A stretch of DNA of 60,965 bases from the NCBI GenBank assembly GCA_018001935.1, contig JAGNHB010000032.1, positions 1-60,965 of the forward strand, given 5' to 3'. This document shows, piece by piece, positions 26,625 through 35,707 of the stretch (the stretch's first letter is position 1; each line of letters opens with the position of its first letter). The notes under the pieces were generated by a model. The model did not search any database. It was not told the origin of the DNA and was given only the letters and a program-made list of their open reading frames with translations. The DNA comes from Acidobacteriota bacterium (GTDB lineage Bacteria > Acidobacteriota > JAAYUB01). Position numbers and translations under genes: made by a program.

Positions 26625-26765
26625 GCTCCGGGGGCCTTCGCGCCGCGTGACCGGCGGGGCTTTCGCGCCGCGTGTGGTCGGGGCGAGGCTCTCGCACCAT
26701 GTGGCCAGAAGCGCTTTCGCGCCGTGCGGCCAGAAAGGCATTCGTGCCGTTGCCGGGGCGGGGCG
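26625..26765 (+). repeat. Degenerate tandem repeat of about 27 bp
   Basis: About five units with core GGCTTTCGCGCCGCGTGTGG. Later units drift (GCTCTCGCACCATGTGG, GCGCTTTCGCGCCGTGCGG, GGCATTCGTGCCGTTGCCG). No protein reading is convincing. The interval 26277-26624 shows no gene. Confidence 0.6.
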
Positions 26766-26801
26766 ATTCGGGGCGAGATCCGGGGGCTCTGCGAAGAGGC
26801 G

Positions 26802-28142
26802 TCAACCTTCCGGCATCGGTAGCCGAAGGACGGCTTCGCAGCCCTTCCCCTCCGGGCGGTTGTTCAGCTCCAGGGTGCCGCCGTGGGCCTCGGCGATCTG
26901 GCGGGAGAGGACCAGGCCGATCCCCGAGCCGCTGGGCTTGGTGGTGAAGAAGGGAACGAAGAGGTTGGCGGGATTGGCGATCCCGGGGCCGCCGTCCCGG
27001 ACGCGGACCACCGCCGCCCCGCCCTCGGGTCCCCACGACACCGCCACGCCGCCCCCCGTCACAAGCGCCGCGTCCGCGGCGTTCCGCAGCAGGTTGATGA
27101 GCACCTGGTCCAGCTGGCCGGCGTCGGCCTGAACCGTTACCGGCGGTCCTTCCTCCACCGCGACCGCCAGCCGGGTCTCCAGCGCCGCGGCGCGCCGGAC
27201 GGCATCCCCCAGGTCCACCGGTGCCAATCGGGGCAGGGGGAGCCGGGCCAGGCGGGAGTAGCCGTCGAGGAAGCGGTGCAGCCCCTCGGCACGCCCCTCC
27301 ACGATGGCGAGGCCCTCCTCGAGGTCCTGCCGCCAGTCCTCGGGCGGGGGGTCGCGGCGCAGGATCTTGAGAAGGCTGCCGGCGATGGACCGGATGGGCG
27401 CCAGGGAGTTGTTCAGCTCGTGCCCCAGGACCCGCAGCAGGCGCTGCCAGGCCGCCCGTTCCTCGTCCCGGAGGGCCCGGCTCAGGTCGGTGAGCACCAG
27501 GAGGGTGTGGCGCCGGCCGTGTTCACGGAACTGCGTCCGCCTCAGCTCCCAGCGGCCCGCCCCCCCGGGGAGGTTCAGTTCCGTAACCCGGGGAGTCTCC
27601 CCGATCAGAAGCTTGTCCAAACCCAGTTCCCGGGCGTTCCGGCCGGCGAGGTCGGCGGCCGTTCTTCCCAGGAGCCGCTCGCCCGCGCGGTTGACCAGTC
27701 GCAGGTTGGCACCGCCGTCGAAAGTGAGGAGCGCCACGTCGATCTCACCCAGGACCACCCGCACCAGGGCCTGCGCCTCCAGGGACCCCGCGCGCTGCTC
27801 CCGGAGGAACTCCCCCAGGTTGTTCACCTCGCGGACCAGTTCCCCCAGGGGGTCGGTCATCCCGCCGCCCCGGACCCGCAGGGAGAAATCCCCTTCCCGA
27901 AGGGCCGAAAGCGCGTTGGCCAGGGTGCGCAGGTGGCGGTTCACCCGGGCGCGGCAAGCGACGAACGGAACCAGCCAGGCCAGGAGAGCGATGACGGCCA
28001 GGCCCCAGCGGGTGGAGGGAGACGCCCCCCCGGTGCCGGCCAGGAGCGCCGTGAGGGCCACGGCGGGGAGCAGGCCCAGGAGAAGCGACGCGCCGGGGTG
28101 CCGTTGAGAAAATTTCGACTGCGGGCGCCGGGGCGGGCTCAT
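26802..28142 (-). CDS. Sensor histidine kinase, NtrY-like
   Basis: A 446-residue protein starting at MSPPRRPQSK. Two transmembrane segments (about 17-37 and 45-64), a HAMP-like region, and a PAS-like domain at about 130-200 ('DVALLTFDGGANLRLVNRAG') precede the catalytic core. The phospho-acceptor is His241 in 'LGHELNNSLAPIRS'. The N box is 'INLLRNAADA', the G boxes 'VRDGGPGI' and 'GSGIGL', and the F box 'FVPFFTTK'. With almost no periplasmic loop, the signal is probably cytoplasmic or in the membrane. It starts 10 nt after the response-regulator stop, so the two are one operon. Confidence 0.92.
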   Translation of the reverse strand: MSPPRRPQSKFSQRHPGASLLLGLLPAVALTALLAGTGGASPSTRWGLAVIALLAWLVPFVACRARVNRHLRTLANALSALREGDFSLRVRGGGMTDPLGELVREVNNLGEFLREQRAGSLEAQALVRVVLGEIDVALLTFDGGANLRLVNRAGERLLGRTAADLAGRNARELGLDKLLIGETPRVTELNLPGGAGRWELRRTQFREHGRRHTLLVLTDLSRALRDEERAAWQRLLRVLGHELNNSLAPIRSIAGSLLKILRRDPPPEDWRQDLEEGLAIVEGRAEGLHRFLDGYSRLARLPLPRLAPVDLGDAVRRAAALETRLAVAVEEGPPVTVQADAGQLDQVLINLLRNAADAALVTGGGVAVSWGPEGGAAVVRVRDGGPGIANPANLFVPFFTTKPSGSGIGLVLSRQIAEAHGGTLELNNRPEGKGCEAVLRLPMPEG

Positions 28143-28152
28143 GCGGACTGCC

Positions 28153-29541
28153 TCACGCGCCGGCTTCGCCGGCCCCGTCAAGGCCGTGCTTCTGGAGGCG
28201 GCGGTAGAGGGCGCTCCGGCTGAGGCCCAGGGCGCGGGCGGTGCGCAGGACGTTGCCGCCGTGCCGGTCGAGCGCCTTGCGGATGAAAAGGCGCTCGAGG
28301 TCCTCCAGGCTCAGGTCGTCCGGGGCGGGCCCCGTTCCGGGGGCGGGACGGCAGGAGAGGTCCGCCGGCTGGACCCGGGTGCCGCGGCTGAGCAGGACGG
28401 CCCGCTCCACCACGTGGTCGAGTTCCCGCACGTTCCCCGGCCAGGCGTAGGTCTGGAGCACGTTCAGGGCCGACGCCTCGAAACCCGTGACGGGCTTCCG
28501 GTACTTCGCCGCGTGGCGTGCCAGGAAGTGGGCGGCCAGGAGGGGGATGTCCTCGGGGCGCTCCCGCAGGGGCGGCAGCCGGACCTCCACGGTGTTGAGC
28601 CGGAAGAGGAGGTCCTGCCGGAAGCGGCCGGCCGCCGCCTCGGCGTTGAGGTCGGAGTTGGTGGCGGAGAGGATGCGCACGTCCACCCGCTGGGTGCGGG
28701 ACGACCCCACCCGCTCGAACTCGCCGCACTCCAGCACCCGCAGCATCTTGGCCTGCAGGGCCGACGGGAGGTTGGCGATCTCGTCGAGGAAGAGGGTCCC
28801 GCCGGCGGACAGTTCGAAGCGGCCCACCCGGTCGGCCCTGGCGTCGGTGAAGGCCCCCTTGACGTGGCCGAACAGCTCGGACTCGAAGAGCCCCTCGGAG
28901 AGGCCCCCCATGTTGACGGTGACCAGCGGCCTGTCGGAGCGCTCGGAGAGGGAGTGGACGAGCCGGGCCAGCAGGCCTTTCCCCGTCCCGTTTTCGCCGG
29001 TGATGAGCAGGTTGGCGTCGGAGGGGCCCACGCGGCGGACGAGGTCGATGACGGCGGCCATGGCCGGGGAGCCGCACACCATCTCCGGGAGGCCCTCGCC
29101 GCGCAGCAGTCGGTTCTCTTCCCTCAGAAAGCGCTCCTGGCGGGCCGCGCGACGCAATTCCACCTCGGTCCGGACGACATGCAGAAGACGCTCGTTGTCC
29201 CACGGCTTGCCGACGAAGTCCCGGGCCCCGCGGCGCATGGCTTCCACCGCCAGGTCCACGGTGCCCCAGGCGGTCATCACGATCACCGGGAGGGTGGCGT
29301 CGAGGCCCCGCAGGCGCTCCAGCAGGTCGAGGCCCTCCCGGCCGGAGGTGGTGTCCCGGGTGTAGTTGAGGTCCACGAGGGCGGCGTCGAACTCCCGCCG
29401 GGAAGCCAGGTCCAGGGCCGCCGCCGGGGAGTCGGCCGCCTCCGCCCGAAAGCCTTCCGTCTTGAGGAGGAGCCGCAGGGCGTCCCGGACGTCGGGCTGG
29501 TCGTCGGCGACCAGGATGCAGGGGGGCTGGGTGGGGGGCAT
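28153..29541 (-). CDS. Sigma-54-dependent response regulator, NtrC family
   Basis: A 462-residue protein; ATGs at 29544 and 29541 both follow GGAGCGGAGG. The receiver domain (about 8-120) has acidic Asp13/Asp14, phospho-acceptor Asp57 ('AALVDLNYT'), switch Thr in 'VIVMTAWG' and Lys in 'FVGKPWDN'. The AAA+ domain has Walker A 'GENGTGKG' and Walker B 'GGTLFLDEIANL'. The sigma-54 contact loop reads GAFTDA instead of the usual GAFTGA. A Fis-type helix-turn-helix closes the protein ('NVLRTARALGLSRSALYRRL'). It is the first gene of the pair with the kinase; targets are unknown. Confidence 0.94.
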   Translation of the reverse strand: MPPTQPPCILVADDQPDVRDALRLLLKTEGFRAEAADSPAAALDLASRREFDAALVDLNYTRDTTSGREGLDLLERLRGLDATLPVIVMTAWGTVDLAVEAMRRGARDFVGKPWDNERLLHVVRTEVELRRAARQERFLREENRLLRGEGLPEMVCGSPAMAAVIDLVRRVGPSDANLLITGENGTGKGLLARLVHSLSERSDRPLVTVNMGGLSEGLFESELFGHVKGAFTDARADRVGRFELSAGGTLFLDEIANLPSALQAKMLRVLECGEFERVGSSRTQRVDVRILSATNSDLNAEAAAGRFRQDLLFRLNTVEVRLPPLRERPEDIPLLAAHFLARHAAKYRKPVTGFEASALNVLQTYAWPGNVRELDHVVERAVLLSRGTRVQPADLSCRPAPGTGPAPDDLSLEDLERLFIRKALDRHGGNVLRTARALGLSRSALYRRLQKHGLDGAGEAGA

Positions 29542-29689
29542 CATCCTCCGCTCCGGACCCGGCAAAGTGAAACGACCTCCGGGGAGAGTTCACAAGACGT
29601 GTGTTTCGCGGGTCCGGTCCCGATTATGGGCCAGGAGAGCGGAAAAAGCAACGGACAAGTGCCGCTGTGAGGCGGGCCCAAGCCCGATG

Positions 29690-29765
29690 CCAGCAGTGTT
29701 CCCGCCGGTAGCACCGGGACGGGGAGGATCGGCGCCCCGGAGGCGGCGCCGTGAAACGGCCCGCG
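29690..29765. repeat. Fragment of the composite-palindrome family
   Basis: GGCGCCCCGGAGGCGGCGCC (29731-29750) is itself a near-palindrome and contains exactly the 18-bp inner arm of the 26010-26276 element. 'TGTTCCCGCCGG' just before it matches that element's outer arm. The gap is otherwise empty. Confidence 0.65.
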
Positions 29766-29772
29766 GCCGGCC

Positions 29773-30927
29773 TTACCGCGCCGGGTCGACCCCGGAGCCG
29801 AGGATCGCCGCCGCGCCCAGGGCGTCACCCTTCTGGTTGCGTTCGCCGCGAAGGATCAGTTTCCAGGACTTCTCCCCGCTTCGGAAACGGAGTTCCACGC
29901 CGTAGTTCTTCCCGGTGGCCACCGTCGAGGCCCATCCGGGCACCAGGTCCAGGGCCCCGCCGCTCCCCGCCTTGGCGCCGTAGTCCCGCTCGCTGCAGAC
30001 CGAGGCCTCCCGCAAGGCGGTCCGCGGGAAGTGGAAGGAATCGTTCCGCTGCGGCTTGTCGGGGCTCCCGCCGTAGTCCTCGCCCTCGAAGGTGATCCAG
30101 TTCTTCCGAAGGGTGAGGGTCCCGGCGTAACCATCGGACGGCGACCATGTGCGGACCGCCCACTGCCCGACGACCGCCGTCTCCGCCTTGAGCGCCCCAA
30201 CCTCCGGGTCGTGGGGCGAGAGGGTTTCCAGGGCCTGAACACCCGCCTCGGCGACGTCCCAGCGCCCGCTCGCGATCGACTCGCGAACGGTGGTTTTCAG
30301 CCCGGCCGTGTCCTTGCCTTTCACCACGGCCGCGGGGAAAGGCGGCGGGGGGACGTCCGGCCGCTGGGCCTTCACCTGCCAGCTCCGGATGCGCCGCTGC
30401 ATGGAGATCACCTCGAAGAAGGGGAAGCGGGTGTAGACCCGCCACTTCTCCTTTCCGCTCTTCATTTCCAGGCCGTGGCAGACCACGCCGTACCCCGGCT
30501 GATGCCAGGCCGTGTCCTCCTTGTACTTGACCTCGACCCCCGGAAGGGGCCACCGGAAACCCTCTTCCCGGGGACCCTCCGGCGGGGTGAAGTCCAGCCC
30601 GATCCAGTGCCGCCGCAGCCACAATTGGGCCGGTACGACCGCTTTTCCGCGCGGCGCCAGAACCTCCCATCGGTCCACGAGGGCGATCTCCCGAAGCCAC
30701 CGGGTTGCATCCCCGTCCCCCGGGTCGGCTGCCAGAAGGGCGCGGGCCTGTGTTTCCGCCTCGTCCCACCGGCCCTGTTTGATCAGCTCCGGGACATCTG
30801 CCCTGTCCGCGGGTGCCCCAGCCACGGCTGTTTCAGGTGGAAGGCCCCGCCCGGCCGACAGGAGACCGCCGGCAATCATGACTCCCATCCCGGCAATGCA
30901 GATCCTTTTACGCCAACTGTTCCCCAT
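29773..30927 (-). CDS. Exported protein with internal duplication, function unknown
   Basis: A 384-residue protein; the ATG at 30927 follows GGAGGTG. The N-terminal signal peptide is 'KRICIAGMGVMIAGGLLSAG'. Two similar halves each start with a TPR-like helix pair ('IKQGRWDEAETQARALLAAD' and 'IASGRWDVAEAGVQALETLS'). A linker 'LVDRWEVLAP' or 'VVGQWAVRTW' and a beta-rich domain that reads like a PH or GRAM fold ('WIGLDF', 'WITFEGEDYGG') follow in each. The duplication is seen directly; the fold is inference. No family is recognised. Confidence 0.72.
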   Translation of the reverse strand: MGNSWRKRICIAGMGVMIAGGLLSAGRGLPPETAVAGAPADRADVPELIKQGRWDEAETQARALLAADPGDGDATRWLREIALVDRWEVLAPRGKAVVPAQLWLRRHWIGLDFTPPEGPREEGFRWPLPGVEVKYKEDTAWHQPGYGVVCHGLEMKSGKEKWRVYTRFPFFEVISMQRRIRSWQVKAQRPDVPPPPFPAAVVKGKDTAGLKTTVRESIASGRWDVAEAGVQALETLSPHDPEVGALKAETAVVGQWAVRTWSPSDGYAGTLTLRKNWITFEGEDYGGSPDKPQRNDSFHFPRTALREASVCSERDYGAKAGSGGALDLVPGWASTVATGKNYGVELRFRSGEKSWKLILRGERNQKGDALGAAAILGSGVDPAR

Positions 30928-31136
30928 TCCGGCACCTCCGGCAGGTCTGACAAGAATCGCGGAATCACACGTATTATACATGGCGACTCACGGACTGCCA
31001 ATCACGCTGGATTTGTTTGGCCCCGCCAAGGGCCGAATGTCGGTTGAAATCGATGCTTCTGTCGGGTTGTCCCGAGCGTCGCCGGCAGGAAAACCGTGCT
31101 GCGGCCACGTTCTTCCCCGCCAACAACGGGGCGACC

Positions 31137-31262
31137 CGGAGAAGGCGAGCCTTCGTGCCCCTTGGCCGCATCCCTGGTTAACCGGTTTTCTTGGCGGTCT
31201 TGGCGCCTTGGCGAGGTCCAGATCCGGATCGGCTCGCGCCAAGACGCCAAGCTCGCAAAGGA
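31137..31262 (+). repeat. 125-bp dispersed repeat, copy 2
   Basis: From 'GAGAAGGCGAGCCTTCGTGC' to 'CGCCAAGACGCCAAGCTCGC', matching copies at 6430 and 52740. It lies in a 667-bp gap without a recognisable gene. Confidence 0.65.
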
Positions 31263-31439
31263 AGAGCGTTAAAGCGCCTGCATGTATCGCATGCCCCGTC
31301 AGCGCCGTCACGCCGGCGAGAGGCTCGGCACCCTCTCCGCAGGGTGCCCGCGCGCCGCCTTCCTGGAAAGGGAGAGGATCAAGGGCTGTGGGCCGCCGTC
31401 GCCCAGGGGGCCGCTGATCCTGGCGGCGACCGCGTTCAC

Positions 31440-31600
31440 GGGTGCGACGGCGATTGCGATTGCGACAGTGGCTGCGGCTGCGACTGCGACAGCGATTGCG
31501 ACTGCGATACCGATACCGATGCCGATTCCGATTCCGATTCCGACCCCGACCCCGATGGGGATTCCTCCGGACCTACAGCCTACAGCCTACAGCCTTATTC
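31440..31600 (+). repeat. Hexamer microsatellite followed by heptamer array
   Basis: About 115 bp of GCGATT/GCGACT hexamers drift into CCGATT/CCGACC hexamers (31445-31560). ACAGCCTACAGCCTACAGCC heptamers follow and end at the stop codon of the Fe-S oxidoreductase gene. The frames across it give dipeptide-like strings and are not genes. Confidence 0.75.
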
Positions 31601-33556
31601 CACCGCGTCCAGGAGGATCTCCGCCACGTCGCGGACCTCGACCCCCTCGAGGTTGGTCTCCTTCACGCCGTCGGAGAGCATGGTCATGCAGAAGGGGCAC
31701 GCCGTGGCCGCCACGCCGCAACCGGTGGCTTTCACGTGCTCCATGCGCTTGTGGTTGATGCGCGTGCCGAGGCTCTCCTCCATGAAGACGCGGCCGCCGC
31801 CGCCGCCGCAGCAGAAACCCTTGTCCCGGTTCAGGGCCATCTCGGCCAGCTTCACGCCCCGGACGCTGCCGAGCAGGGCCCGCGGCGCGTCGTAGACCGC
31901 GTTGTAGCGCCCGAGGTAGCAGGAGTCGTGGAAGGTGATCTTCGCTTCAAACGACTTGACGGGCTTGAGTTTCCCTTCCTTCACCAGCTTCTCCAGGAAC
32001 TGGGTGTGGTGCCAGACCTCGTACGTCCCGCCGAACTCCGGGTACTCGTTCTTCAGGGTGTTGTAGCCGTGGGGGCAGGTGGTGAGGATCTTCTTCACGC
32101 CGGCTTCCTTGAAGATCTCCACGTTGCCCTGGGCCAGGGTCTGGAACAGGTACTCGTTGCCGGTGCGCCGGGCGGCGTCGCCGCAGCACCCCTCGGCCTC
32201 GCCCAGGATGGCGAAGGAGACCCCCGCCTTCTTCAGGAGCGTGGCGAAGGCCCGGGCGATCTTGCGGTTCCGGTCGTCGAAGCTGCCGGAGCAGCCCACG
32301 TAGTAGAGGTACTCGAAGGACTCCGCCTCGCCCACCACGGGGACGTCCAGCCCCTCGGCCCACTCGGCCCGCTTGTGGGCGCCGATCCCCCAGGGGTTGG
32401 AGTTGTTCTCGAGCCCCTTGAAGGCTTTCTGGAGTTCCTCGGGGAACTCGCTCTCGGAGAGGGTCTTGTAGCGCCGGAAGTCGGTGATCCACTGGATCTG
32501 CTCGATGAAGAGGGGGCAGGCCTTCTCGCAGTAGCCGCAGGTGGTGCAGGCCCACAGTTCGTCGGTGCCCACGGTCTCGGAAGCGTAAAGGTCCGGCAAC
32601 TCGGCGCCCTTCCCCGCCAGGATCTCCTTCTCGTGCCCGTAGACGTAGTGCTTGAGGTGGTCGTTCATCCGCTTGGGGGAGAGGGGCTTGTCGGTGGTGT
32701 GGGTGGGGCAGTGCTCGTGGCAGCGGCCGCACTCGGTGCAGGAGTAGAGGTCCATCACCACCTTCCAGTCCAGCTCGGTGGCCTTCGCGACGCCGAAGCT
32801 CTCGGCGTTCTCGTCCTCGAGGTCGAGCGTGCGGAGCTTGCCCATGGGGGTCAGCTTGCGGAAGTAGACGTTGAAGAGCGAGGTGATGACGTGGAAGTGC
32901 TTGGACCCCGGAAGGATGTTCAGGAAGGCCAGGATGACGGCCGCCTGAACCCAGAAGCAGGCCTGCCAGGTGAAACTCAGCATTTCCGGGGACAGCCAGG
33001 CCATCAACGGCGCCAGGGCCTTGCCCAGGAAGCCGAAGGAGTGGCCGGTGAGGGCCTGCTCGGCGGCGGCGCCCTTCATGTCGGTCATCATGAGGACCAG
33101 GATCAGGCCCAGCACCAGGTAGGCCTCGCCGGAGCTTTCCACCCGCGCCGGACGGACGACGAGGCGCCGGAAGAAGGCGTAGATCACGGCGAGGAAGACC
33201 AGGACGATGAAGAGGTCCTTGGGCCAGGCGTAAAAATCACCCAGGGCGGCGGCGAAGTTGTATCGCACCAGCGTGCCGAGGAAGAGGGAGGCCGTCTGGA
33301 CGCCCAGGACGCAGAAGCCCCAGAAGATGAAGGCGTGCATGAGCCCCGTGGCGGGGTCCTTGAGGATGCGCTTCTGGCCGAAGACGTGGACGAGGGTTTT
33401 CTTCACGCGCTCCGCCGGCCGGTCGAAGCGGTTCTCCGGGGCGAACTTCGTCAGCAGCCGGATCTTGTTGCGCATCCTGACGGCGAAAAGCCCCACGCCG
33501 GCCGCCAGCATGGCCAGGAAGAGCAGATATTGAACCAGTCCGGGGGCACCAATCAT
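31595..33556 (-). CDS. Membrane-bound Fe-S oxidoreductase (HdrD-like; EtfAB:quinone reductase type)
   Basis: A 653-residue protein; the ATG follows AAGGAG. The N-terminal half has about six membrane spans like a NarI-type cytochrome b subunit ('GLMHAFIFWGFCVLG', 'LFIVLVFLAVIYAFF'). Two [4Fe-4S] sites follow, 'SCTECGRCHEHCP' and 'ACTTCGYCEKACP', then two CCG domains ('EGCCGDAAR' and 'GFCCGGGGG'). This fused layout matches proteins proposed to pass electrons from electron-transfer flavoprotein to menaquinone. The etfAB genes are not in the window, so the partner is inferred. The stop abuts a heptamer repeat. Confidence 0.88.
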   Translation of the reverse strand: MIGAPGLVQYLLFLAMLAAGVGLFAVRMRNKIRLLTKFAPENRFDRPAERVKKTLVHVFGQKRILKDPATGLMHAFIFWGFCVLGVQTASLFLGTLVRYNFAAALGDFYAWPKDLFIVLVFLAVIYAFFRRLVVRPARVESSGEAYLVLGLILVLMMTDMKGAAAEQALTGHSFGFLGKALAPLMAWLSPEMLSFTWQACFWVQAAVILAFLNILPGSKHFHVITSLFNVYFRKLTPMGKLRTLDLEDENAESFGVAKATELDWKVVMDLYSCTECGRCHEHCPTHTTDKPLSPKRMNDHLKHYVYGHEKEILAGKGAELPDLYASETVGTDELWACTTCGYCEKACPLFIEQIQWITDFRRYKTLSESEFPEELQKAFKGLENNSNPWGIGAHKRAEWAEGLDVPVVGEAESFEYLYYVGCSGSFDDRNRKIARAFATLLKKAGVSFAILGEAEGCCGDAARRTGNEYLFQTLAQGNVEIFKEAGVKKILTTCPHGYNTLKNEYPEFGGTYEVWHHTQFLEKLVKEGKLKPVKSFEAKITFHDSCYLGRYNAVYDAPRALLGSVRGVKLAEMALNRDKGFCCGGGGGRVFMEESLGTRINHKRMEHVKATGCGVAATACPFCMTMLSDGVKETNLEGVEVRDVAEILLDAVE

Positions 33557-33784
33557 GGCAGACTCCTTCCCGAAAGTGAGCCGCCATTATATGCGGAAGG
33601 CCGTTTGTGTCAAGCCGAAGAGGGGCCCCGGTGGTTATTGCGCTGTGAGGATTTCCGGGCAGAGGCGGCAAACGCTCGGAATACCTCCCCAGCCGGGATA
33701 CACACGGCTCCATGCAGCCAAAGAAGCGCCAAATATGGAAAGAGCCACCATTTTCAGGCCATTTTTCCCGACTTTGGACACACT

Positions 33785-34141
33785 TCATGAAAACCCCTTC
33801 GCTTCCGCCGGGCACAAGTACTTCAGACTGTCCCGATCGGCCTCGCATCCCTTGAGCGACATCGGGTAGTGGCCGGACTTCCCGCTGTCCACATCCTCGC
33901 GCCAGCAATACAACCGCCCGTCCTGGTCGCAACAGAGCCCCTCGTTCCCTCGACCCGGCAGCAGCTTCAACGGGATCGGCCGGACCGGGTAATCGTTTCT
34001 CCCTTGGCCCCGCCGACTTTCCAGCGTACGCACCAGTCCCTCGTCCGGCAGGTTCTCCAGCACCAGCCGGGTTCTTTTGATGTCCTCCATCTCCTCGATG
34101 AAATCCCAACTGAAGAGGTCGTTTTGTGCTCTCATCGCCAT
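33785..34141 (-). pseudogene. Transposase remnant with internal deletion
   Basis: A 118-codon frame. The first 55 residues ('DIKRTRLVLENLPDEGLVRT', then 'RGQGRNDYPVRPI') look like the N-terminus of a large DDE transposase of the DUF772-containing type. The sequence then jumps to what resembles a much later part of such proteins ('DQDGRLYCWRE', 'MSLKGCEADRDSLKYLCPAE'). The central catalytic region is missing and the frame stops soon after. A good promoter precedes it at 34191-34219. The family assignment is from memory of the pattern. Confidence 0.65.
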
Positions 34142-34190
34142 GGCTTTGCTGCTCCTTTCCGGGCCAGTTAATTGGCGTTAACGAAACCCG

Positions 34191-34219
34191 ATTGTAGCAT
34201 GCAAAGCCTTTATTTTCAA
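34191..34219 (-). promoter_or_regulatory. Candidate promoter of the transposase remnant
   Basis: On the minus strand TTGAAA (34219-34214), a 17-nt spacer and TACAAT (34196-34191). It sits in AT-rich DNA unlike the surrounding genome, as expected for the end of an insertion sequence. Confidence 0.55.
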
Positions 34220-34443
34220 TATAATATTTCGAAAAAGCAATTTGTTAAAGCGGGCCTGCGTCGCTTGTCCCTCCCGGAGGGGGGGTGGGGGAAATCTTTG
34301 CCACTTTGGTGAATTACCGCCTCCCCGATCGCCTCTCCCCCCCTATTCCCGGGGGAACGATTTACGCTTGGGCGCCGCAACCCTTCTCCTGAGCCCCTTC
34401 ACAGCAACGCAATTGCCTCGGTGCGGCGGCGACGGCGGATTTG

Positions 34444-34606
34444 AACCACTAATCACACTCATCGACACGAATAATCACACTATTCGACACTAATTAGCTC
34501 CAGAATTAATTGATTCTATTTGTGTTGACCAATAATCGACTCAAGAGGGAGCTTTGATGGAGGGCTATCCGCAGGAGATTAGTGAAGATCAGTGTAATTA
34601 GTGGTT
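34444..34606. repeat. AACCACTAATCACACT inverted short repeat
   Basis: AACCACTAATCACACT (34444-34459) and AGTGTAATTAGTGGTT (34591-34606) are inverted with one mismatch. A relative ('TTAGTGAAGATTAGTGCAAT', then TAGTGGTTG) lies at about 45532-45559. The rest of the 480-bp gap shows no gene. Confidence 0.65.
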
Positions 34607-34624
34607 GATTCGGAAAAGCTTCGG

Positions 34625-35551
34625 TCAGGTGGCAGCTGAAAGGCAGGTGAAAATCGGCTCGTCGAAAGCGTCCTCCTCGTCCCCGGCGATGGTGATGAAG
34701 GCGTGGATCTGGTTCAGATCGCTTTCATAGGCCGTGCCGGCCCGGAATACATAATTTCCAGGGGGAAGCCCGTCGAGGCAGAAATACCCGTCCTCCTCGA
34801 CATGGCAAGCGGCAATGCGTTTCGTCTCCCTGTCGAGATGGGACAATCCATACTCGTTTGCCGGACATTCGAAGATTTCCACCATCGCATCTGCAGCGCT
34901 TTTCCCGTCGGGGAGGGATATCCTTCCGAAGACGCGGTGACGGGGGACAGGAAGGTCGAGCAGGATGAACTCGTTCCCCCCATTGGAGAAATGATCGGAT
35001 GCGGCCGGGCGGCATCGGCAGGGGCAGAGATTGACCGGGTTTTTACCCCGGTGATCGAATATAACCTGGATACTGAGAACCGATACGGTCCGCTGATTCC
35101 TGTCCGTATCAAGATCGACCATCCTCGCCCAGCGAAGACGGGCACGTTCGTATGTCTCCTGCATGTACTCGGTCCGGTATTCCACGGCGAAGGGCAAGGA
35201 AGCCGGCCGGACGACCCGCCCCTTCGTCTGGATGCGGTCAAGGCGATCCAGCAGTGAGCGGAAGTCCGACTGCGTGAGAGGCTGATACCCCTCGGTAGCT
35301 TCCCATTCCGGATGGGTTTCGAAATAGTTCCCAAGATCCTCGACGCGGAGTTCCAGCAGGTTGCCCGCCGGGTCCAGGTCGACGCGGAGGACGTGGTGGC
35401 GGCCGACGGGGTAGAGGTGCAGTTCCGCGTCCAGGGGCGGGCCGAAAACCTTCGCGGCCCGGGCGAGCAGCCGGGAGGCGTCCGCGGCCGAGGCGAAGGC
35501 GAAGGCGCCGCACAGGTAAAAGGCGATCAGGATGATCAGGAAACGCTTCAT
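34625..35551 (-). CDS. Exported protein with C-terminal carboxypeptidase-regulatory-like domain
   Basis: A 308-residue protein with signal peptide 'FLIILIAFYLCGAFAFASA'. The N-terminal part (about 25-150) is unrecognised. The C-terminal part ('HRVFGRISLPDGKSAADAMV', then 'DGYFCLDGLPPGNYVFRAG') has the pattern of a carboxypeptidase-regulatory or SpaA-like beta sandwich, used for surface or periplasmic adhesion and stability. A 'CPCRCRP' cysteine cluster lies near residue 175. It stands alone, downstream of repeats. The exact role is unknown. Confidence 0.75.
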   Translation of the reverse strand: MKRFLIILIAFYLCGAFAFASAADASRLLARAAKVFGPPLDAELHLYPVGRHHVLRVDLDPAGNLLELRVEDLGNYFETHPEWEATEGYQPLTQSDFRSLLDRLDRIQTKGRVVRPASLPFAVEYRTEYMQETYERARLRWARMVDLDTDRNQRTVSVLSIQVIFDHRGKNPVNLCPCRCRPAASDHFSNGGNEFILLDLPVPRHRVFGRISLPDGKSAADAMVEIFECPANEYGLSHLDRETKRIAACHVEEDGYFCLDGLPPGNYVFRAGTAYESDLNQIHAFITIAGDEEDAFDEPIFTCLSAAT

Positions 35552-35707
35552 GAACCTGGGCTCCCGGCCGGATTATACCCGAGGCGGCAAGGGATCGGAA
35601 CCTGTTTGTCGCGCACGGATGGACCGGGCGGGACCCGGGTGCCGTTCCGCCGCCCGGAACCCGTCCCGACGGCGCCGATCGAACCGGAACAGTCGCAGCA
35701 TGAAAGT

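Noticed and set aside
34425..34460. tRNA T-loop-like sequence GGTTCAAATCC on the minus strand
   Set aside because: No acceptor stem, anticodon arm or matching T-stem can be built around it. It overlaps the AACCACTAATCACACT repeat.
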